A stretch of 59,032 nt of DNA from a virus, in IMG/VR virus record IMGVR_UViG_3300025767_000019, positions 1 through 59,032 of that record; one strand, 5' to 3'. The notes under the pieces are model-generated. The model searched no databases. It was not told the origin of the DNA and saw only the letters and a list, made by a program, of their open reading frames with translations. A program made the translations under genes and the position numbers. This document shows positions 7,290-14,320 of the stretch, one piece after another; position 1 is the stretch's first letter; each line of letters opens with the position of its first letter.

Positions 7290-8000
7290 ATGCAAACATT
7301 TGCAATAGTGATTAGAGGCAATACTATATCAGAAGCAGCCTTTGAGACGTTACAAAGTAGTCCTCATGGCCTCAACCCAGACAGGTTTAATGTAATCGAT
7401 CGGTTTGATGCCATTACATCCAACGACGTGGACGTCGTTATGGAAGAGGAGGGATTGGAGTGGAACTACCCTTGGTCAGGTCGTCAAATAGACTTTAGTA
7501 CAGGTCTAATCAAGAGCGCCTATCCAACCACCGTCCGCAACGCTCGTATTGCATGCGCACTCAGTCATTATATGCTATGGAAGAAGTGCCGCGATAGTAA
7601 TGAGCAAATGTTGATCCTTGAGCACGATGCTCAGTTTATGGAACCTCTTCCCGACGAGACTGTACAAGAGTTTTATGACTCAAGTGCATTGATCGCTAGC
7701 ATCAACAGTCCTTTAGGAGCCACAAGGAAGGCGACGTTGTACCACACAAAGATACGTCAGTCTCACGGCAACTTTGTGCCTGTGCCGGAAATTGATGACA
7801 TGAAGATTCCCCAGGGTCTTCCTGGCAACTCAGCATACATGATTAAGCCAGCAGGCGCTCAAGCTATGATTGATCTTGTGGCTAACTTTGGTTTGTGGCC
7901 CAACGACGCCATTATGTGTAGACAGCTAATCCACGGTCTTTATTGCTCAGCTAGATACTATACAAGAGTTCAAGGAACGCAATCTACAACTACATTATGA
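7290..8000 (+). CDS. GT25-like glycosyltransferase
   Basis: 236 residues. The segment RIACALSHYMLWKKC (86-100) followed by EQMLILEHDAQF (105-116) is the GT25 (LPS biosynthesis, LpsA-type) hallmark, with EHDA as the catalytic/metal motif and a later LPGNSAYMIKPAGAQAMIDL as in the family. GT25 enzymes transfer galactose/glucose to LPS core or to protein hydroxylysine. It starts 1 nt after the methyltransferase stop and overlaps the next GT25-like gene by 4 nt; the two are tandem paralogues. Confidence 0.82.
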   Translation: MQTFAIVIRGNTISEAAFETLQSSPHGLNPDRFNVIDRFDAITSNDVDVVMEEEGLEWNYPWSGRQIDFSTGLIKSAYPTTVRNARIACALSHYMLWKKCRDSNEQMLILEHDAQFMEPLPDETVQEFYDSSALIASINSPLGATRKATLYHTKIRQSHGNFVPVPEIDDMKIPQGLPGNSAYMIKPAGAQAMIDLVANFGLWPNDAIMCRQLIHGLYCSARYYTRVQGTQSTTTL

Positions 8001-8638
8001 AGAATTATGTTATTACAATTTTCCACAACCCAAAGTCTGTGGAGGCAGCTGAAAGATGTATTAGCTCAGCTGCTTATCACGGACTCCAGGTGGAAAAGTT
8101 TGAGGCTATCACTCCTCGCTTAAACATAGAGGCGCTGTGCCGACAGTATAAAATAAACCCTGTGCGATTTGTCGAGCAATACTCTCGTACCCCAAACTGT
8201 ATTGCTGCATTCCTTTCCCATTACACATTGTGGCGAAAGTGTATTGAGGACAACGAAGAATACACAATCTTTGAACACGACGCGCATGTCACCACCCCTA
8301 TCCCCGATGACTTGAGGTACGATGCGGTTGTTAATCTTGGCATGCCGTCATACGGCAGGTTCAATCACCCCACATTTGGTGTGGGTCCACTAGTATCCAA
8401 AAGGTACTTCCCAGGAGCCCATGCGTATCGCTTGAATCCTCGAGGTGCGGCTGCTCTCGTTAAAACCGCTGAAACTCAAGCTGAGCCTACTGATGTATAC
8501 CTCAGCTTCAAGCGGTTCCCGTTCCTTCAAGAATACTATCCGTGGCCCGTGGAGGCAAGGGATCAATTTACAACTATCCAAACAAAGGTTGGATGTATAG
8601 CAAAACACAATTATAATAGTACCTATGAGATACTCTAA
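7997..8638 (+). CDS. GT25-like glycosyltransferase (tandem paralogue)
   Basis: 213 residues with NCIAAFLSHYTLWRKC (67-82), YTIFEHDAHVT (89-99) and PGAHAYRLNPRGAAAL, the same order of motifs as the preceding gene, so an internal duplication is likely. The C-terminal region is shorter and different, consistent with another acceptor. The ATGA overlap with the preceding stop suggests coupling. No Shine-Dalgarno of note, fitting coupled translation. Confidence 0.8.
   Translation: MKNYVITIFHNPKSVEAAERCISSAAYHGLQVEKFEAITPRLNIEALCRQYKINPVRFVEQYSRTPNCIAAFLSHYTLWRKCIEDNEEYTIFEHDAHVTTPIPDDLRYDAVVNLGMPSYGRFNHPTFGVGPLVSKRYFPGAHAYRLNPRGAAALVKTAETQAEPTDVYLSFKRFPFLQEYYPWPVEARDQFTTIQTKVGCIAKHNYNSTYEIL
8589..8617 (+). 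promoter_or_regulatory. possible internal sigma70 promoter
   Basis: TTGGAT (8589-8594), 17-nt spacer, TATAAT (8612-8617), inside the 3' end of the second GT25-like gene. The predicted start (about 8624) falls next to the ATG at 8625, which has no Shine-Dalgarno. Could give a separate, leaderless or very short-leader transcript for the last two operon genes; chance occurrence is possible. Confidence 0.35.
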
Positions 8639-9272
8639 TATGTTTGTTACTGGGTGTGATTTTAATACTCAGTGGCAGCTTCCCTTTTTTGTAGAGCATT
8701 ACAAAAAATATAATGACACACCTGTGGTAGTGGCTGACTTTGGTATGACTGGTGACACCCTACAGTTTTTACGAGACAATAATATTCCTGTGCTATCGAA
8801 TGAGGCGATCTATGCCAAGGGATGGTTTGCCAAGCCGCGCACTATGCAACTGGCGGCAGGTATGACCGATCGCTGGTGTTGGATTGATACAGATTGCCAA
8901 ACTCTGGGAGACATCAGCGGGATCTTTGATATGGTCGAATCTAATAAATTGGCTATGGTAGAAGACAAACCCTGGTCAAAACGCCGCGGAGAGAAGTGGC
9001 ATAACTCAGGGGTGGTTGCTGGCGAAGGTATTCCTACTATCCTTAGAAAATGGACAGAAGAGGTAGAGCGCAACCCACAGGTGGGAGACCAAGAGGTGCT
9101 TCATACAATGATTCGTGAGGGAATTAATAGACTTATACATATTACCGACCTGCCCAACAAATACAATTGGTTGAGGATACAGGTAGTGGATGGTGATGAT
9201 GATCCTACCAAGTTGGTAATGCATCACACCGGTCAAAAAGGAAATAATGAAATAATGAGGCTAATGAAATGA
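8625..9272 (+). CDS. GT-A glycosyltransferase-like protein
   Basis: 215 residues. RWCWIDTDCQTLGD (83-96) carries a DTD motif, followed by the HNSGVVAGEGI pattern (about 126-136) and a C-terminal KLVMHHTGQKG with histidines in the usual GT8 metal position. It is not closely similar to the trio at 3154-5976. ATG 8625 overlaps the preceding gene by 14 nt; the in-frame ATG 8640 is an alternative start (GAG 9 nt upstream). The 3' end overlaps the next gene by 4 nt. Confidence 0.75.
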   Translation: MRYSNMFVTGCDFNTQWQLPFFVEHYKKYNDTPVVVADFGMTGDTLQFLRDNNIPVLSNEAIYAKGWFAKPRTMQLAAGMTDRWCWIDTDCQTLGDISGIFDMVESNKLAMVEDKPWSKRRGEKWHNSGVVAGEGIPTILRKWTEEVERNPQVGDQEVLHTMIREGINRLIHITDLPNKYNWLRIQVVDGDDDPTKLVMHHTGQKGNNEIMRLMK

Positions 9273-9871
9273 ATAGAGTCGCTCATCTAATCGGCAATGG
9301 TGATAACGCCCTGCTGTATAAACCAGCTCCGGGTCTCAAGTTCGCGTGCAACGTTCCTCCGTTCCACATCGAGGATATGTACGCAACGTTTATCGTAGAC
9401 TTTAAGATGTGTAAAGCAATCCAGGAAGGCAGTGTATTACCTCCTGGGGAGTGGATCTGTGGCGCACGGCCCAAGAAGTTTTCGGAGATGCATCCTGGAT
9501 GGTATATGAAGTATGCTCAGAACATCAAGACCTTCTATTTGACGCTGCCAAAGTATGCAGAGAACTACACTGATTTTAATTGTGGTCATATGGGTGCGCA
9601 TTACATAGCTAGTCGAATTAAACCAGACGAGATTAATTTATATGGATTTGATTCAATGTTTGATCTTAATTTGAGATCTTATTCAGATACCATTTTAAAT
9701 TCCGATCGAGGAAATATGAATAATGTTCGGTTAAGTAATAATTGGAGATCTATTTGGCCAAAAATGTTTGAAGAGTTTCCTAACATTAAATGGAGATTAC
9801 ATCATAAGCACGATGCAATTAAATTCCCAATACCCAGTAATGTGGAAATAGTAGTACACAGCAGGAAATGA
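9269..9871 (+). CDS. putative Rossmann-type transferase (sialyltransferase/DUF115-like)
   Basis: 200 residues, last gene of the glycan operon. The N-terminus HLIGNGDNALLY resembles the GNGPS loop of CMP-sialic-acid-using GT42 and MptE/DUF115-like proteins, and EINLYGFDSMFDL is like the strand-loop GxD region where those families bind nucleotide. A His-rich end (LHHKHD) follows. I cannot assign it firmly; if related to GT42 it would point to a nonulosonic-acid-type sugar. It stops 5 nt before the terminator stem. Confidence 0.45.
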   Translation: MNRVAHLIGNGDNALLYKPAPGLKFACNVPPFHIEDMYATFIVDFKMCKAIQEGSVLPPGEWICGARPKKFSEMHPGWYMKYAQNIKTFYLTLPKYAENYTDFNCGHMGAHYIASRIKPDEINLYGFDSMFDLNLRSYSDTILNSDRGNMNNVRLSNNWRSIWPKMFEEFPNIKWRLHHKHDAIKFPIPSNVEIVVHSRK

Positions 9872-9875
9872 TAAT

Positions 9876-9902
9876 AAACCCGACCAAGTTGTCGGGTTTT
9901 TT
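9876..9902 (+). terminator. intrinsic terminator of the glycan operon
   Basis: A perfect 9-bp stem, AAACCCGAC (9876-9884) with GTCGGGTTT (9891-9899), a 6-nt loop CAAGTT, and a run of six T at 9897-9902, starting directly after the stop of the last glycan gene. Confidence 0.92.
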
Positions 9903-9958
9903 GTTTTGGGGGATAATTAGAGATGTGCCCGAGAAACAAAGTAACTATTCCTGCCCAC

Positions 9959-9987
9959 TTGTGCAGAATCTTGTTCTCGTGTATAAT
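9959..9987 (+). promoter_or_regulatory. sigma70-type promoter
   Basis: TTGTGC (9959-9964), 17-nt spacer, TATAAT (9982-9987), 25 nt before the ATG at 10012, with AAAGGA as ribosome site. It lies between the terminator and the next gene block. Confidence 0.65.
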
Positions 9988-10011
9988 TGAGTTTCACTCG
10001 AAAGGAATTGC

Positions 10012-10434
10012 ATGATATACTTCATAACCGGATCGAACCTTAAGCGCCGATCGCTACTCACGAGAGCGGTAGATCGAGCTGCGCCTAGACTCAATATTCC
10101 CAAGAATACAATTATTGAGATTGTGGTTCGCAAGGGTAAGTTGGAAGACAATGCCTATGGTTATTGTGAATATGAAGGCAAGACCAGAAATAATCATCAG
10201 ATTCGAATCGAGCTGTTTGGTCAGATAATGGACAGTGAGCTGGTGTCGACACTATTCCATGAACTAAAGCATGCAGAGCAGTTTACGACTGGTGCTTTAT
10301 CTCAGGATAATACTAGATACAAAGGTCGTGACTACTCGAACAGTCAAGCGTATCTCTCACTGCCTTGGGAGATCTCAGCTCGTGGGTTTGAGTCACGTAT
10401 GTTAAACCGTTGGATGGCCGAGGGGGGCTTATGA
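10012..10434 (+). CDS. zincin-like metalloprotease-like protein
   Basis: 140 residues. STLFHELKHAEQ (79-90) is an HExxH zinc site with a Gln three residues on, in a predicted helix, as in small phage SprT/M78-like zincins. The rest is a short alpha/beta domain (TGSNLKRRSLLTRAV at the N-terminus) and a C-terminal helix with E379-type acidic residues (PWEISARGFE) that could hold the third ligand. Proteolytic activity is not proven. First gene of the early block, with its own promoter; ATGA overlap with the next gene. Confidence 0.65.
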   Translation: MIYFITGSNLKRRSLLTRAVDRAAPRLNIPKNTIIEIVVRKGKLEDNAYGYCEYEGKTRNNHQIRIELFGQIMDSELVSTLFHELKHAEQFTTGALSQDNTRYKGRDYSNSQAYLSLPWEISARGFESRMLNRWMAEGGL

Positions 10435-10631
10435 ACAAATATCTAATTAGTCTGCGTGAGTTGAGGTACATTGAAATTGAAGCTGCAACCCCTGAGGAAG
10501 CTGAGGTGAAGGCGTTTGAGTCTGACGCTTGGAATATACTGGTTGAGGAATACGATATTAAGGTTACGCGTACGAGTGATCCTCAGGCTATACTTGAGAT
10601 GTTCAAAGAAGATTTTGACCATGATGAATAA
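10431..10631 (+). CDS. small acidic protein, unknown
   Basis: 66 residues (MNKYLISLRELRYIEIEAAT...), alpha/beta in appearance, with ATPEEAEVKAFE like small proteins in which a 'ATPEEA' helix follows a beta strand. Start ATG 10431 overlaps the preceding TGA; a longer in-frame start at 10410 lies in the zincin gene. Ends in a very acidic tail. No function can be given. Confidence 0.65.
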   Translation: MNKYLISLRELRYIEIEAATPEEAEVKAFESDAWNILVEEYDIKVTRTSDPQAILEMFKEDFDHDE

Positions 10632-10914
10632 TTTTGTTAAGCCGACTCTAGATTGGATTCGTAATGATTTTAAATCTAACTCTTTTCGCTTTTGTGTTGA
10701 GCTTTTCGCTTGGACTCTTAGCATCAGTTGCTCCCTTGTTATGGCAGCAACAGTCCCTAACCCGCCTCTTATTTGGTTGTATCCTGTTTTCATCTTGGGT
10801 TGCTCTCTCTACGCTTGGGCTGCTTACTCTCGGAAGTCATTTGGCATGCTTGCTAACTACATGCTCCTAGTAGGTATTGACACAGTGGGTTTGACACGAA
10901 TGGTAGTAGCATGA
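10621..10914 (+). CDS. membrane protein, 2-3 TM segments
   Basis: 97-residue protein from ATG 10621 (a second ATG follows at once). Three hydrophobic stretches: FCVELFAWTLSISCSLVMAA, PLIWLYPVFILGCSLYAWAA and MLANYMLLVGIDTVGLTRMV. The pattern, with a Trp/Pro-rich middle helix and a final GIDT-GL-R segment, is common in small membrane proteins of marine phages and faintly recalls half of a PnuC-type transporter. Overlaps the upstream gene by 11 nt and the downstream by 4 nt. Confidence 0.6.
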   Translation: MMNNFVKPTLDWIRNDFKSNSFRFCVELFAWTLSISCSLVMAATVPNPPLIWLYPVFILGCSLYAWAAYSRKSFGMLANYMLLVGIDTVGLTRMVVA

Positions 10915-11063
10915 ATCTGCAACAGCAGCAACAACGGTTTATCCAACAACGTACGTTACAACGTATACAACAACGGGTTATAGAATTAAATTTTCGAATT
11001 GCCGTGTTGAGAACCTCACGCCCGTGGATGTTTTTTAAGTTTAAGGATAAGAAAAATGGATGA
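10911..11063 (+). CDS. small Gln/Arg-rich protein
   Basis: 50 residues, MNLQQQQQRFIQQRTLQRIQ..., a single Gln/Arg-rich amphipathic helix followed by a basic tail (RPWMFFKFKDKKNG). The start overlaps the preceding stop (ATGA) and the end overlaps the next start by 8 nt, so it is held in the coupled series. Unknown; nucleic-acid or membrane-surface binding is conceivable. Confidence 0.5.
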   Translation: MNLQQQQQRFIQQRTLQRIQQRVIELNFRIAVLRTSRPWMFFKFKDKKNG

Positions 11064-11532
11064 ATATGATGAGAATGGTGGGTATGTTGCAAATCTGGAA
11101 AAGGTAGCTGGTGATGTAGACTATCTCCCTATTGTCCGCTTAACAGCAGCTGGATTGATATCGAATCCTTACAACACGGTGGGCAACTGGTTACAGAATG
11201 TTGCAAATGGTGATCTAAACGACTTGCTTGAAATAATCAATGAGCAGCACGATGCATATGAATTAGATCCTGATGCTATAATAGATGCGTATGACAACAT
11301 TGTTCTGCTCACATTGATACTTGCTCAGTCTGAGGGAGTTGACTTGGAGGACTTTGATGACCTTCACGACAATGTGGGTATCCTGTCAATATTGCTAACG
11401 ACGGAAGGACTGGCTCGTAAAGGGCTTGTTGACATTATGTACGACCAAGTCAGCTTTGGTTCTGAGTTCCGCGATGTGGTGGTAGCCAAACGCACAAAAT
11501 TATTTGATGATTACATGGGAGATGAAGAGTGA
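11056..11532 (+). CDS. acidic alpha-helical protein, unknown
   Basis: 158 residues, strongly acidic (start MDEYDENGGY, many Asp/Glu) and helical, with repeated LLEIIN/IDAYDNIVLLTLIL segments. No recognised motif. Acidic early proteins of this size often act as inhibitors of host DNA-binding proteins, but nothing here shows that. Overlaps its neighbours on both sides (8 nt and 4 nt). Confidence 0.6.
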   Translation: MDEYDENGGYVANLEKVAGDVDYLPIVRLTAAGLISNPYNTVGNWLQNVANGDLNDLLEIINEQHDAYELDPDAIIDAYDNIVLLTLILAQSEGVDLEDFDDLHDNVGILSILLTTEGLARKGLVDIMYDQVSFGSEFRDVVVAKRTKLFDDYMGDEE

Positions 11533-11705
11533 AGAAAGTTATAGAACAGAACGATGCTTTGAAGATTGCATATGCAGCGTTAAAGGATATCGAACGAGAC
11601 TTGGGTCAGACGTTTACCAAGAAAGTCCGGCCGCTTCAGTACGAAGCTCTGAAGACAATTAAGCAAGTGCTAGCAGCCAGTCCCACGGAGATCTTTACAC
11701 GATGA
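11529..11705 (+). CDS. small helical protein, GTG start
   Basis: 58 residues starting at GTG 11529 in overlap with the preceding TGA (11530-11532): VKKVIEQNDALKIAYAALKD..., two amphipathic helices, positively charged middle. It stops at 11705, overlapping ATG 11702 of the next gene. Supported by exact packing between neighbours and the absence of stops; function unknown. Confidence 0.5.
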   Translation: MKKVIEQNDALKIAYAALKDIERDLGQTFTKKVRPLQYEALKTIKQVLAASPTEIFTR

Positions 11706-11917
11706 AAGTAGATCAAGAATTCCTAGAGTGGTTTAATCAGATTGAAAGCTACGGACTCCGCTCGGAGCGATTTTACGATGAAACCACTCATAATCCTGCC
11801 CGGGGATATGAGTGGTTAAAAGCTGCTTTTGAGGCCGGGGCGCATGCCGCGCTGGGGCAAACTCCTGCCCGGTCCCCCCGGGTAGCCGCCCTGCTAAAAG
11901 GAGATAGTGCCACGTAA
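11702..11917 (+). CDS. small protein, unknown
   Basis: 71 residues (MKVDQEFLEWFNQIESYGLRSERFYD...), an N-terminal aromatic/acidic helix then a YEWLKAAFEAGAHAAL segment, of a type often seen in phage early regions (a WLKAAFEAG helix). The C-terminal third is Ala/Pro/Arg-rich. Overlaps the preceding gene by 4 nt and is the last gene before the repeated promoter at 11947. Confidence 0.55.
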   Translation: MKVDQEFLEWFNQIESYGLRSERFYDETTHNPARGYEWLKAAFEAGAHAALGQTPARSPRVAALLKGDSAT

Positions 11918-11934
11918 GTACCAGGACAAAGTTG

Positions 11935-11975
11935 AAGGTTAACCTGTTGACCTGATATCGAATACACCAGATAAT
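11935..11975 (+). promoter_or_regulatory. early sigma70 promoter, repeat-family copy 1
   Basis: AAGGTTA (11935-11941), TTGACC (11947-11952), 17-nt spacer, GATAAT (11970-11975). The stretch from CAGATAATAGACTCATAGC on to CAGGAGTTA is almost identical to that at 16837-16874, so both the promoter core and the untranslated leader with the ribosome site are repeated. Confidence 0.85.
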
Positions 11976-12008
11976 AGACTCATAGCAAACGAAAACAGGA
12001 GTTAGTAA

Positions 12009-12221
12009 ATGATTACGATTAACGAAGCAGCGATTGTATCTAGAGCCAACGAAGTCTTATCTCGCAAGGGTCTGACTCAGTTCTTTTCAGGCACTTTGTT
12101 TGCTACTTGCAGCGCTCGTGAAGCTGCAAAGATCGAAACGATGTTGATTGATGAGTACAAGTGCGGGGTGATTGTATCACCAATGCGCGGTACAGACGAA
12201 TATGCTTTTGACTTGGTATAA
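12009..12221 (+). CDS. small protein, unknown (MITINEAAIVSR...)
   Basis: 70 residues. One N-terminal helix, then FFSGTLFATCSAREAAKIETMLIDEY, and a short beta end (CGVIVSPMRGTDEYAFDLV), giving an alpha/beta ferredoxin-like impression. First gene after repeated early promoter copy 1, ribosome site ACAGGAG. Unknown function; probably expressed immediately on infection. Confidence 0.6.
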   Translation: MITINEAAIVSRANEVLSRKGLTQFFSGTLFATCSAREAAKIETMLIDEYKCGVIVSPMRGTDEYAFDLV

Positions 12222-12231
12222 GGAGATGACG

Positions 12232-12318
12232 ATGAAAGACTTGTTTGATGCGTCTGTGGTAGCAGCTATTATAGCCTCACCATTTGTTTACTACTTTGCT
12301 TTTGTAATGACACCCTAA
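12232..12318 (+). CDS. 28-residue membrane microprotein
   Basis: MKDLFDASVVAAIIASPFVY... is one transmembrane helix with a short charged N-terminus and the end TP. AAGGAG lies 8 nt before ATG 12232, and the ORF sits neatly between two genes, each with its own ribosome site. Too short for family assignment; the strong ribosome site makes it likely to be translated. Confidence 0.5.
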   Translation: MKDLFDASVVAAIIASPFVYYFAFVMTP

Positions 12319-12328
12319 GGAGAGCACT

Positions 12329-12580
12329 ATGTTATCAGAAATTTACTATCAGGAATTTGACGGCAAGACTTATGTCCAGACCCACGGAAATGCATTTGAC
12401 CGAGGCACGGCAGACTCTTACTATCACCGTGGTCGCGACCCCCATAAGGGCGGCGTTGGCGGTAACTCTGGTCCTCGAGTCAACAAAGACCAGTTGACGG
12501 CAACGGAGATTGAGGAGTACAATGCAGGGTATGACTACAACGAATACAACGGTGATAAAAAAGACTACGGCAGTTTTTAA
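12329..12580 (+). CDS. small Gly/Tyr/Asp-rich protein
   Basis: 83 residues, rich in Tyr, Gly, Asp and Asn, beginning MLSEIYYQEFDGKTYVQTHG. Contains ADSYYHRGRDPHKGG and the end YDYNEYNGDKKDYGSF, low-complexity and probably disordered. The arrangement AFDRGTADSYYHR is typical of a small phage protein family of unknown role. AAGGAG 6 nt before the start. Confidence 0.55.
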   Translation: MLSEIYYQEFDGKTYVQTHGNAFDRGTADSYYHRGRDPHKGGVGGNSGPRVNKDQLTATEIEEYNAGYDYNEYNGDKKDYGSF

Positions 12581-12590
12581 GGAGAATATA

Positions 12591-12761
12591 ATGACTGTAA
12601 AAGACACAATGCGCGAGTTCTTAGTTGATATGGTGGAGAATACTCCACTTGTGTTCAGCGACATTCAGCAACTGTTTGCTGAAAAATTCAGCGACCAGGA
12701 TACAGCTTTTGTGAGTGATGTGTTCGTTGAAACTATGGATGAGTTGCTGGGGTATGTGTGA
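12591..12761 (+). CDS. small acidic helical protein
   Basis: 56 residues from ATG 12591 (MTVKDTMREFLVDMVENTPL...), with AAGGAG 7 nt upstream; a longer in-frame start at 12510 lies within the preceding gene and is not preferred. All-helical and acidic. Overlaps the following gene by 4 nt (GTGTGA). Unknown. Confidence 0.6.
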   Translation: MTVKDTMREFLVDMVENTPLVFSDIQQLFAEKFSDQDTAFVSDVFVETMDELLGYV

Positions 12762-13300
12762 ACGTCTTCTATCTTGATTCCGACCCACGACGGTGTGCTG
12801 AGCAACATTGCGACAAGCACACTGTCAAAATGATTGTCGAATATGCACAACTTCTATCTACTGCTCATCGCATTATTGATGGTACTGTCGTTGTTGGTAC
12901 CAGTAAAACGGGACGCAGACAAAGAAAGTACGTTCTTCCTGATAACCGTGATAGCGTGCTCTATCTCTGTACTCATGGTAACCATCCTTCAGCTGTTTGG
13001 GTAAGACAGTCAAGCAAGAACTACGATTGGTTGTATGTCCTTTGGCGTGAGTTGATGTCAGAGTATACTTTCAGGTATAATAGACGTCATGCATGTGAGA
13101 AGCTGATCTTGCCGTTACGTAGGTTGCCGTACAACATTCCGTCTGGTGTGTTTACAGAGCCCCCTCCCGCTATGCCAGACTATTGTAAAATGCCTGGTAG
13201 TTCCGTTGAATCATACCGCAAGTACTATATAAAGGAAAAGGCGGCGTTTGCTACATGGAAGCGAGAGACCCCCATTTGGTTTAGGAGTGAATATGCTTGA
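12758..13300 (+). CDS. conserved phage protein, CDKH...HPSAVWVRQS family
   Basis: 180 residues, GTG start 12758 (MNVFYLDSDPRRCAEQHCDKHTVKM as translated). Distinct conserved blocks: CAEQHCDKHTVKMI, EYAQLLSTAHR, NHPSAVWVRQSSKNYDWLY, EYTFRYNRRH, EPPPAMPDYCK and SYRKYYIKEKAAFATWKRE. This family is common in large phages and usually left unnamed. The paired Cys/His in HCDKH and the H of the NHPSAVW block suggest a metal or catalytic centre, but I know no tested activity. Confidence 0.65.
   Translation: MNVFYLDSDPRRCAEQHCDKHTVKMIVEYAQLLSTAHRIIDGTVVVGTSKTGRRQRKYVLPDNRDSVLYLCTHGNHPSAVWVRQSSKNYDWLYVLWRELMSEYTFRYNRRHACEKLILPLRRLPYNIPSGVFTEPPPAMPDYCKMPGSSVESYRKYYIKEKAAFATWKRETPIWFRSEYA
13052..13081 (+). 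promoter_or_regulatory. possible internal sigma70 promoter
   Basis: TTGATG (13052-13057), 18-nt spacer, TATAAT (13076-13081) inside the preceding coding region. It would serve the genes at 13293 onwards. Spacing is one longer than in the clear promoters; kept at low confidence. Confidence 0.3.
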
Positions 13301-13358
13301 AGTTATCGTGTTAGTTTATTTGGTCAGTCTGGCGTTGGCAGTCGCGGACGCTGGTTAA
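13293..13358 (+). CDS. 21-residue hydrophobic microprotein
   Basis: MLEVIVLVYLVSLALAVADA... begins at ATG 13293, with AGGAG 6 nt upstream inside the previous gene, and overlaps that gene's end by 8 nt. It is a single hydrophobic helix resembling a signal anchor. The ribosome site is good, but such a short ORF may be chance. Confidence 0.35.
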   Translation: MLEVIVLVYLVSLALAVADAG

Positions 13359-13363
13359 TACTG

Positions 13364-13738
13364 ATGAAGAAGAGACCAGATCAGTTTGTGGATAACCCAA
13401 TGTCGTTGCCATATCCTACCAACGTTGGCGCACCTGCGTTTACAGTTCCGAATGTGTTATTGCACAAGGACGAACGTACCTCAAATGCTGCCCATCATTT
13501 TGAAACCAGATTCGATGAAATAAAAACATCGTATTATGAGCTAGTGTCCCGCGTACAAGACACCGAACTGGTTTACGGCGCCGAGTACAATTTTATTCCT
13601 ATTGTGGGCAGGGTGTACCATTTGTATGTGGGACCGACGGGTAAGTTGTTTCTTAGTCTTATAGAACCTGCGCACTGGACAATGGAATTCAAAGGCAGTT
13701 TTAAATTTACTTCAGACAACACTTGGGAAAGACAATAA
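13364..13738 (+). CDS. DUF2452 family protein
   Basis: 124 residues. NPMSLPYPTNVGAPAFTVPNV near the N-terminus (residues 11-31) and FIPIVGRVYHLYV, FLSLIEPAHW and FKGSFKFTSDNTW later are the DUF2452 pattern, a phage/bacterial family of unknown function with a likely beta-sandwich fold. The first visible block (residues 11-31) is diagnostic. Length is normal for phage members. Shares the early transcript with small neighbours. Confidence 0.85.
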   Translation: MKKRPDQFVDNPMSLPYPTNVGAPAFTVPNVLLHKDERTSNAAHHFETRFDEIKTSYYELVSRVQDTELVYGAEYNFIPIVGRVYHLYVGPTGKLFLSLIEPAHWTMEFKGSFKFTSDNTWERQ

Positions 13739-13757
13739 AACATTTTGGAGTTGAAGA

Positions 13758-13907
13758 ATGAACGACAATAAAGAGTTGATTGACCGAGGAACATACTACG
13801 AAATCAAAGACTATGACCCCGCGGTCAAGCGTGATGAACTGGGCAATATTGTCAGTGTAATCCACTGCCCGTATATTCCAAAGAGTTCGGAGTTGAAGAA
13901 TGATTGA
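13758..13907 (+). CDS. small protein, unknown
   Basis: 49 residues (MNDNKELIDRGTYYEIKDYD...). A GGAGTTGAAGA ribosome region lies just upstream, and the same GGAGTTGAAGAATGA string recurs at the start of the next gene (13890-13903), so the translation-start segment itself is duplicated. Overlaps the next start by 8 nt. Unknown function. Confidence 0.5.
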   Translation: MNDNKELIDRGTYYEIKDYDPAVKRDELGNIVSVIHCPYIPKSSELKND

Positions 13908-14127
13908 CGAAAGCAATTTACCTATTGAACAGCAGAGTCTGGTGTTCCGTCTGAAAAAACGTGCAGAGATTCGTAGACAAATTGCACACCGTAAGAGTGT
14001 TGCAGAAGGCAAGACTGATAGAATTGCTGATCTATTGGACGAAGCAGCCAAAGAGATTCTGATATTGCAGTCAACGTTAGCTGACGCAACTAGGCATACC
14101 ATAGGACGGGACAACTTTCAACCATGA
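13900..14127 (+). CDS. small helical basic protein
   Basis: 75 residues, MIDESNLPIEQQSLVFRLKKRAEIRRQIAHRK..., Arg/Lys-rich first half and acidic second half, almost wholly alpha-helical with heptad spacing (a possible coiled coil). GGAG 7 nt before the ATG. No recognised family. Confidence 0.55.
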   Translation: MIDESNLPIEQQSLVFRLKKRAEIRRQIAHRKSVAEGKTDRIADLLDEAAKEILILQSTLADATRHTIGRDNFQP

Positions 14128-14128
14128 C

Positions 14129-14278
14129 ATGCGCAATTTAGTAATTGATGCGATATTAAAGTTAATGCCATACAGTCCAATTAACTATGATATTAAACCA
14201 TGGAATCAGTGGAGCAATAAAGAGTTGTTATTATTTTATAGCAAACTTTTAATAGATATAGAGACTGAGGAATATTAA
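14129..14278 (+). CDS. small protein, unknown
   Basis: 49 residues (MRNLVIDAILKLMPYSPINY...), with a Trp-rich middle (KPWNQWSNKELLLFYSKLL) and an acidic end. The NKELL-FYSKLL helix resembles small early proteins of other phages. No clear ribosome site; it begins 1 nt after the preceding stop, so termination-reinitiation would be needed. Confidence 0.45.
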   Translation: MRNLVIDAILKLMPYSPINYDIKPWNQWSNKELLLFYSKLLIDIETEEY

Positions 14279-14285
14279 AAGAGTG

Positions 14286-14314
14286 TTTACTTTTGCTCAA
14301 CTTTGTGTTATAAT
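14286..14314 (+). promoter_or_regulatory. sigma70-type promoter, start point next to ATG
   Basis: TTTACT (14286-14291), 17-nt spacer, TATAAT (14309-14314). The expected transcription start, six to seven bases after the -10, is at about 14321, the A of the ATG of the next gene. No ribosome site is present in between. Confidence 0.65.
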
Positions 14315-14320
14315 ACTATT

